Part shown: in pieces, positions 6,615 through 9,170 of the stretch
How the letters are laid out: every line of letters begins with the position of its first letter
How positions within the stretch are numbered: position 1 is the stretch's first letter
Assembly (NCBI GenBank): GCA_964426135.1
Contig: CAYRPN010000179.1
Location: forward strand, 1 to 9,170
Direction: 5' to 3'
Origin: CAYRPN01 sp964426135
GTDB taxonomy: Bacteria > Planctomycetota > Phycisphaerae > Phycisphaerales > Phycisphaeraceae
Length of the DNA: 9,170 nt
Notes under the pieces: generated by a model
Told to the model about the DNA's origin: nothing
The model's input: the letters and a program-made list of their open reading frames with translations, nothing else
Databases searched by the model: none
Position numbers and translations under genes: made by a program

Positions 6615-6762
6615 CCCATTTAGCCGGCGGGCTTGCCCGCCGCGAACCACCAGTCTTCACGTGATCCCGGTTCCACGCCTTTCGTGCCATGACGCGATGG
6701 GCGGCACCAAGGCCACACCGCGACTGGACGTCCACGGCGAGCAAGCCCGCCGGCTAAATGAA
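6615..6762. repeat. One-unit copy of the inverted-repeat element
   Basis: The left end 6615-6641 is identical to the family end. One internal unit (6626-6735, 110 bp) follows, then a right end at 6736-6760 with one mismatch (GGCGAGC instead of GGCGGGC). The unit matches the two at 5722-5940 with roughly ten scattered differences. As in the two-unit copy, it is preceded by an AACGATTCGGGT-type flank and followed by AGAGAGCGTGCATGC. The gap 6423-6957 holds the solo end, this copy and the promoter region of the PEP-CTERM gene, and no other gene. Confidence 0.82.
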
Positions 6763-6823
6763 GAGAGCGTGCATGCTCAACTGAATAGCCAAGGCAATTG
6801 CCCCGGCTGAATAGCTTTATTTA

Positions 6824-6852
6824 TTGACACAACTGGCCTTATCCGCTAGTTT
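6824..6852 (+). promoter_or_regulatory. Candidate sigma-70-type promoter for the PEP-CTERM gene
   Basis: A perfect -35 hexamer TTGACA (6824-6829) is followed after 17 bases by TAGTTT (6847-6852), which matches TATAAT at only 3 of 6 positions. It lies in a local AT-rich patch in an otherwise GC-rich region. Transcription would start near 6859, leaving a leader of about 100 bases before the ATG at 6958. Confidence 0.45.
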
Positions 6853-6945
6853 GTGTGCGTACGTATGGAGTGGCTTGGCACTTGCTCGCGGTGCGATGCC
6901 GTGATCCTTTGCCTGCCTGCTGCTAACCCCGCCTGCTGATTTGAC

Positions 6946-6951
6946 AAGGAG
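6946..6951 (+). promoter_or_regulatory. Strong Shine-Dalgarno of the PEP-CTERM gene
   Basis: AAGGAG with 6-base spacing precedes the ATG at 6958. It is the best ribosome binding site in the window and fixes the start. Confidence 0.8.
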
Positions 6952-6957
6952 AATTGG

Positions 6958-7785
6958 ATGAAACGAAACCTGCTCATGGGCTGTCTATCGCTTCCCGCTG
7001 CCGCGCTGGCCACGATGCTCTCCGCCGGCTCCGCGATGGCGGTGCCGGTGACGGTGCCGAATCACTCGTTTGAGTTCCCTTCCGTCGCCGCGGCGCAGAT
7101 TCCGGCCCTGCCGCTGGAGTTCATCCCGCTGCTCTTCCCGCCGGGTACGGACGCGAACTGGGTTTCTGATGGCCCAAAGATCACGCTTGACCAGAATTTC
7201 CCCCCCGTGGTGCCGGTCGTTCTGTTCCCCAATGTGCCCGCGAACGACCCCAACGCTCCTTCTGCCCGCATCACCAACCTTGACGGCGAGCAGGGTGCAT
7301 CGATGTCGCCGCTTGGCGGCGTGACTCTGAAGCAACTGCTCAGCGACACGTTCCAGGTCGGTGCGTCGTACTCCCTGACGGCCGGGTTCTCGAACAGCGC
7401 GTTCCAGGGGCCCGTTGAAGGCAGCGCTCTGCTCATGGAGTTCTTCTTCCTCGATGCCCAGATGCAGGATGTGGTCGTCGGCTCACTCAGTGTGTTGGCC
7501 TCCGAACTGGCCGCGACGACGTTGACCGACAAGGCGCTCACGCTGCCGATCGTCACCGGCAACGATCCGTGGGCGGGGCAGAGGATCGGCATTCGATTCG
7601 TCGGCGTGCCCGGTGACAATCCCCAGACCACGGAAATCGATCCCGGCGGATTCATGAACGTCGACAATGTCCGCCTCGAAGCGGTGGGCCGCGTGGCTGA
7701 GGAAGTGATCCCCGAACCCGCGACCATGACCGGTTTGGCTCTGGCGTTCGGGGCGGCTATGCTTCGCCGTCGAAGGCTCGCCTGA
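6958..7785 (+). CDS. PEP-CTERM sorting-domain secreted protein
   Basis: This 275-residue exported protein has a signal peptide (MKRN, hydrophobic core, likely cut after AMA at residue 28). The C-terminus is a PEP-CTERM signal: VIPEPATMTG (250-259), a short membrane segment (about 256-269) and an RRRR cluster (270-273). Known PEP-CTERM proteins are cut and anchored or released at the surface by an exosortase, often in exopolysaccharide-producing bacteria. No exosortase gene lies in this window, so it must be encoded elsewhere. The mature body begins NHSFEFP (35-41), has DTFQVGASYSLTAGFSNS in the middle and ends NVDNVRLEA (234-242). This pattern is common in planctomycete PEP-CTERM proteins with a jelly-roll, carbohydrate-binding-like fold. 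The fold is inferred and no ligand can be named. A candidate promoter and a strong Shine-Dalgarno lie upstream. A repeat hairpin begins 13 bases after the stop codon. Confidence 0.9.
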   Translation: MKRNLLMGCLSLPAAALATMLSAGSAMAVPVTVPNHSFEFPSVAAAQIPALPLEFIPLLFPPGTDANWVSDGPKITLDQNFPPVVPVVLFPNVPANDPNAPSARITNLDGEQGASMSPLGGVTLKQLLSDTFQVGASYSLTAGFSNSAFQGPVEGSALLMEFFFLDAQMQDVVVGSLSVLASELAATTLTDKALTLPIVTGNDPWAGQRIGIRFVGVPGDNPQTTEIDPGGFMNVDNVRLEAVGRVAEEVIPEPATMTGLALAFGAAMLRRRRLA

Positions 7786-7795
7786 CTTGCCGCGA

Positions 7796-7928
7796 GTTCC
7801 CCTCCCTCTTAGGGAGGGGAAGGGGAGGGTCGGGCGAACAGCCTCCTTGTGCCTGTGCTTGAATTCAGGTCATAAGGAATTCGTCGGCCCGACCCTCCCC
7901 CAGCCCCTCCCTAAAAGGGAGGGGAGTC
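7796..7928. repeat. Large imperfect inverted repeat made of two palindromes
   Basis: Arms 7796-7835 and 7887-7928 are mostly complementary and face each other across a 51-base loop. Each arm itself holds a perfect 9-bp stem, CCCCTCCCT with AGGGAGGGG, around a 3-base loop (7799-7819, loop CTT; 7904-7924, loop AAA). The outer part of each arm carries GAGGGTCGGGC or its complement. It lies between the PEP-CTERM stop and the pilin-like start, where it could reduce read-through or stabilise the upstream message. No T-run follows, so an intrinsic terminator is not shown. Confidence 0.8.
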
Positions 7929-7960
7929 AGCCGGGCCGCTTTCCAGGGAAAGTTTTGAAC

Positions 7961-8746
7961 ATGACAGGCAGACGATCAGGACGACAATCAGCCGCGCTCG
8001 CCCCTCGTGAAGGATTCACGCTGGTCGAGGTGCTCGTCGTCGTCGCCATCATTGTTTTCGTCGTGTCCATGCTGCTGACGGGACTGGGCAAATCGCGGCG
8101 ATCCGCCGAGACTGCCGTCTGCCTCGCCCGGCAGTCGCAGCTTTCGCAGGCCATCATGACCTATGCGCTCGATTCGCAGCGCCGGATTCCCTATGGCCCC
8201 AAGGCGCCGCCCGGCTCGCTCACGAACTTCTACCCGTTCACCGGCTGCGTCACCAACCTGATCTCCCTGACCTCGGGCGCGCCGGTGGGCCTGGGTTTGA
8301 TGCTCAACAAGCAACTGAGCCGCACGCCTGAAGCGCTTTTTTGTCCCGGCGCGGATCAGCCGTTCGACACCGCGAAGCAACTCGCCAACTGGGGCGTGAC
8401 GCAGGCGCAAAGCAGCTATTTCTACCGTCACGGCTCCGGTTTCGATTTCTTCGCGCCGCCCACCACGAAACACACCCGCATCGACAACCTCGGCCGCAAT
8501 CGCAACAACGTCGAGATTCGCGCCCTGGCGATGGATTCCGATCTGGTGGTGCATCCGAACTACAACCTGTTCGGCATCTATTCCCGCACGCACCACCGCC
8601 GCGAGACGGGCAACGTGCTCTACGCCGATGGCCACAGCAAGACGGTGCGCATCGATCAGGACCAGGCTTATGTCTATCTGGCGAGCGCGCCCTACACGGC
8701 GTTGGGCCGCATCCTCGAAGTGCTGGAGTGGGCGGACACGCAGTGA
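7961..8746 (+). CDS. Prepilin-type N-terminal cleavage/methylation domain protein
   Basis: This 261-residue type IV pilin/type II secretion pseudopilin-like protein has a basic leader ending in PREG. The prepilin peptidase site is Gly18-Phe19 (REGFTLVEVLVVVAIIVFVV), with Glu23 at the conserved fifth position of the mature protein and a membrane helix at about 21-41. VCLARQSQLSQAIMTYALDS (53-72) matches the helix after the N-terminal domain in planctomycete pilin-like proteins. Near the C-terminus, THHRRETGNVLYADGHSKTV (210-229) resembles the His-x9-Asp-Gly block of the abundant planctomycete DUF1559-type pilins, but here His212 is ten residues from Asp223. The function may be a minor pilin, pseudopilin or surface protein, and the gene does not sit in a pilus operon. 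ATG 7961 was chosen because leader peptides are short; AGGGA lies 11-12 bases upstream. TTG at 7955 is a possible alternative. Extending to 7787 would translate the palindromic repeat and is unlikely. Confidence 0.88.
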   Translation: MTGRRSGRQSAALAPREGFTLVEVLVVVAIIVFVVSMLLTGLGKSRRSAETAVCLARQSQLSQAIMTYALDSQRRIPYGPKAPPGSLTNFYPFTGCVTNLISLTSGAPVGLGLMLNKQLSRTPEALFCPGADQPFDTAKQLANWGVTQAQSSYFYRHGSGFDFFAPPTTKHTRIDNLGRNRNNVEIRALAMDSDLVVHPNYNLFGIYSRTHHRRETGNVLYADGHSKTVRIDQDQAYVYLASAPYTALGRILEVLEWADTQ

Positions 8747-8792
8747 GGTTCCGCGTTTGCACGAACCGCCTGCTCCAATTCTCCGCGCCTGC

Positions 8793-8872
8793 CGGGGGAA
8801 AAACCACAGCGAAGCTCGCCAAGGCAGCCGATTTCTTCGCGAGTTTTGCGCCTTTGCGCGAGGCTCCATCGT
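8793..8872. repeat. Degraded dispersed repeat that mimics coding sequence
   Basis: Read on the plus strand this stretch gives peptides such as FFASFAPLREA, and on the minus strand RKGAKLAKKSAALASFAVVF. Such peptides recur as false proteins in planctomycete and verrucomicrobial genomes because they come from a dispersed noncoding repeat with GCGCAAAGGCGCAAA-like sequence. This assignment rests on recognising the peptide pattern, not on a second copy in the window. No ribosome binding site or conserved domain supports a gene. Confidence 0.45.
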
Positions 8873-8918
8873 TCAGGTGATTCGTGCGCGGCCCCTCAGA
8901 TGGCAAGAGTCGAGCGAC

Positions 8919-8990
8919 GGAGCCGTGCAAGATTGACTCCGCAGATTCGAATCGCTTCGCTCCCAGCCGGACGACTTGGAAAGTAGGGTG
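8919..8990 (+). repeat. Half-copy of the 100-bp element, copy 1
   Basis: It starts GGAGCCGTGCAAGATTGACT and contains the palindrome GATTCGAATC. The first 66 bases match the reverse complement of 3413-3478 with one difference. The last part (TAGGGTG) leads into the large hairpin at 8983-9070. All 72 bases recur at 9099-9170 with a single G/A difference. Confidence 0.85.
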
Positions 8991-9070
8991 CGTCGAGGCT
9001 CGGCGCGGACGCACCATGTTGCGTCACCGTTCATCGTGGTGCGTCCGCGCCAAGCCTTGACGCACCCTAC
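8983..9070. repeat. Large hairpin with 34-base arms
   Basis: Arms 8983-9016 and 9037-9070 (starting GTAGGGTGCGTC and ending in the complement GACGCACCCTAC) match at 32 of 34 positions and flank a 20-base loop. One of the two differences allows a G-U pair in plus-strand RNA. The arms contain GGTGCGTCCGCGCC-type sequence. No T-run follows, and no protein-coding frame is credible. It sits between two half-copies of the 100-bp element. Confidence 0.85.
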
Positions 9071-9098
9071 AGAAGAGCGACTTGCCAACTCACGCTTC

Positions 9099-9170
9099 GG
9101 AGCCGTGCAAGATTAACTCCGCAGATTCGAATCGCTTCGCTCCCAGCCGGACGACTTGGAAAGTAGGGTG
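9099..9170 (+). repeat. Half-copy of the 100-bp element, copy 2, cut by the window edge
   Basis: It is identical to 8919-8990 except for one base (GATTAACT against GATTGACT) and lies exactly 180 bases downstream. It stops at GTAGGGTG, the first bases of the hairpin arm, where the window ends. A second hairpin may follow. No gene is seen in 8747-9170. Confidence 0.85.

Noticed and set aside
6876..6890. Sigma-54 promoter (TTGGCACTTGCTCGC) upstream of the PEP-CTERM gene
   Set aside because: The GG and GC pairs are separated by 9 bases instead of the required 10. Some PEP-CTERM genes are sigma-54-controlled, so it was considered, but the spacing is wrong.
7787..7960. N-terminal extension of the pilin-like protein from a TTG at 7787
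   Set aside because: It would translate the palindromic repeat and place the prepilin cleavage site about 76 residues in, far longer than normal leaders.
8304..9088. Minus-strand open frames over the pilin-like gene and its downstream repeats
   Set aside because: They are Arg/Cys/Ala-rich shadow frames that run through dispersed repeats.

Overview
The window looks like chromosomal DNA from a GC-rich planctomycete, most likely of the Phycisphaerae type. That placement is an inference from four things: a PEP-CTERM-anchored secreted protein, a pilin-like protein with a C-terminal ADGH block, a sulfatase-fold protein, and repeat-filled intergenic DNA. There is no rRNA, tRNA or marker gene to confirm it.

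Six protein genes are supported. On the minus strand are a sulfatase-superfamily protein (1865-3214) and, downstream of it, a membrane-anchored protein with two LysM domains (176-1699). They could share a transcript, with a 165-base gap between them. On the plus strand are an ABC-F ATPase (3670-5655), an 89-residue lipoprotein (6153-6422), a PEP-CTERM protein (6958-7785) and a prepilin-like protein (7961-8746). Apart from the ABC-F protein, which acts on the ribosome, the genes have an envelope or export flavour (LysM, lipoprotein, PEP-CTERM, pilin-like). Nothing shows that they form one pathway.

Most intergenic gaps hold repeats. 1-175 and 7786-7960 carry C/G-rich 9-bp-stem hairpins of one style. 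3330-3666 holds two heptamer arrays in opposite orientation that bracket a 100-bp element with 20-bp terminal inverted repeats. 5656-6762 holds three related copies of another family: a two-unit element, a solo end and a one-unit element, placed around the lipoprotein gene. 8747-9170 holds a degraded dispersed repeat, two half-copies of the 100-bp element and a large hairpin between them.

The strongest biological oddity is the sulfatase-fold protein. The overall fold signature is kept, but almost every catalytic and metal-binding position is replaced, so it looks like a pseudoenzyme. The repeat families are the second point of interest, because one of them abuts the ABC-F start codon and leaves that gene without a visible ribosome binding site. 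I did not find a convincing new multi-gene system. No transposase, exosortase, CRISPR array or phage gene is present.
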